This document shows positions 63,981 to 64,000 of a DNA stretch of 64,000 nt, piece by piece. This stretch comes from Calothrix sp. HK-06 (GTDB lineage: Bacteria > Cyanobacteriota > Cyanobacteriia > Cyanobacteriales > Nostocaceae). Under the pieces are notes generated by a model. That model was not told the DNA's origin. It saw only the letters and a program-made list of their open reading frames with translations, and did not search any database. Each line of letters begins with the position of its first letter. The stretch's first letter is position 1. The position numbers and the translations under genes were made by a program. The stretch lies in the NCBI RefSeq assembly GCF_001904745.1, contig NZ_MRCD01000018.1:46261-110260 (forward strand), given 5' to 3'.

Positions 63981-64000
63981 TTGTAATTCACAATTATGCT

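Overview
The window looks like part of a large plasmid (or a plasmid-like chromosomal island) from a filamentous cyanobacterium of the Nostoc/Calothrix/Rivularia kind. The evidence is a Psb34 (ssl1498-family) photosystem II gene, a PEP-CTERM protein, many exported small proteins of cyanobacterial type, long pentapeptide-repeat proteins, caspase/CHAT/NACHT conflict proteins of cyanobacterial architecture, and a highly iterated palindrome (here GGCGCC, roughly 75 copies counted by eye). The plasmid character comes from one complete parA-parB pair, a decayed second parA, an orphan parB, a tyrosine recombinase, a dense field of GTAC-containing motifs and a 35-bp tandem array. No rRNA, tRNA or CRISPR was seen.

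Layout. 0-2.1 kb: a small exported protein, a histidine-kinase fragment and an azoreductase. 2.9-4.7 kb: a CHAT protease fused to an alpha/beta hydrolase. 5.0-7.1 kb: nested insertion-sequence remnants. 7.2-8.5 kb: three tandem peptidoglycan-binding genes on a 461-bp period, each behind the same leader. 8.8-17.4 kb: a Tat-exported sulfatase, Psb34, PEP-CTERM and other exported proteins, a GNAT enzyme, and a duplicated secreted gene. 18.0-20.8 kb: a divergent pair made of a two-TM TRADD-N-associated protein and an HTH/TRADD-N/pentapeptide/alpha-repeat protein. 21.2-23.6 kb: parB, parA, a candidate parS and par remnants. 24.0-26.8 kb: a 49-aa peptide gene, an HExxH enzyme and an ABC exporter, possibly a ribosomal-peptide cluster. 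26.8-36.8 kb: rearranged repeats of a NACHT/DUF4365 neighbourhood, interrupted by secreted DUF4360 and DUF1565 proteins. 37-42.5 kb: orphan parB, a possible HEPN protein and a GmrSD-like enzyme. 42.7-47.8 kb: plasmid backbone with the GTAC field, recombinase, DNA-binding proteins, palindromes, the tandem array and MITEs. 48-56 kb: AAA/GUN4, CHAT/AAA and pentapeptide proteins. 56-58.3 kb: small membrane and exported proteins and decayed genes. 58.3-62.4 kb: Trypco1 divergent from a caspase/nSTAND/pentapeptide giant. 62.4-64 kb: remnants and one small gene.

The recurring theme is regulated cell-death or anti-invader machinery: proteolytic effectors (CHAT, caspase), STAND-type NTPase switches (nSTAND1, NACHT, AAA-like), death-like adaptors (TRADD-N, Trypco1) and pentapeptide scaffolds. 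The two most promising less-described units are the TRADD-N divergent pair at 18.0-20.8 kb and the peptide/HExxH/ABC cluster at 24.0-26.8 kb. GGCGCC sites are dense in the plasmid backbone and nearly absent from most conflict genes and the peptide cluster, which suggests the latter arrived more recently. All family assignments were made by reading the sequences; no database search was run.
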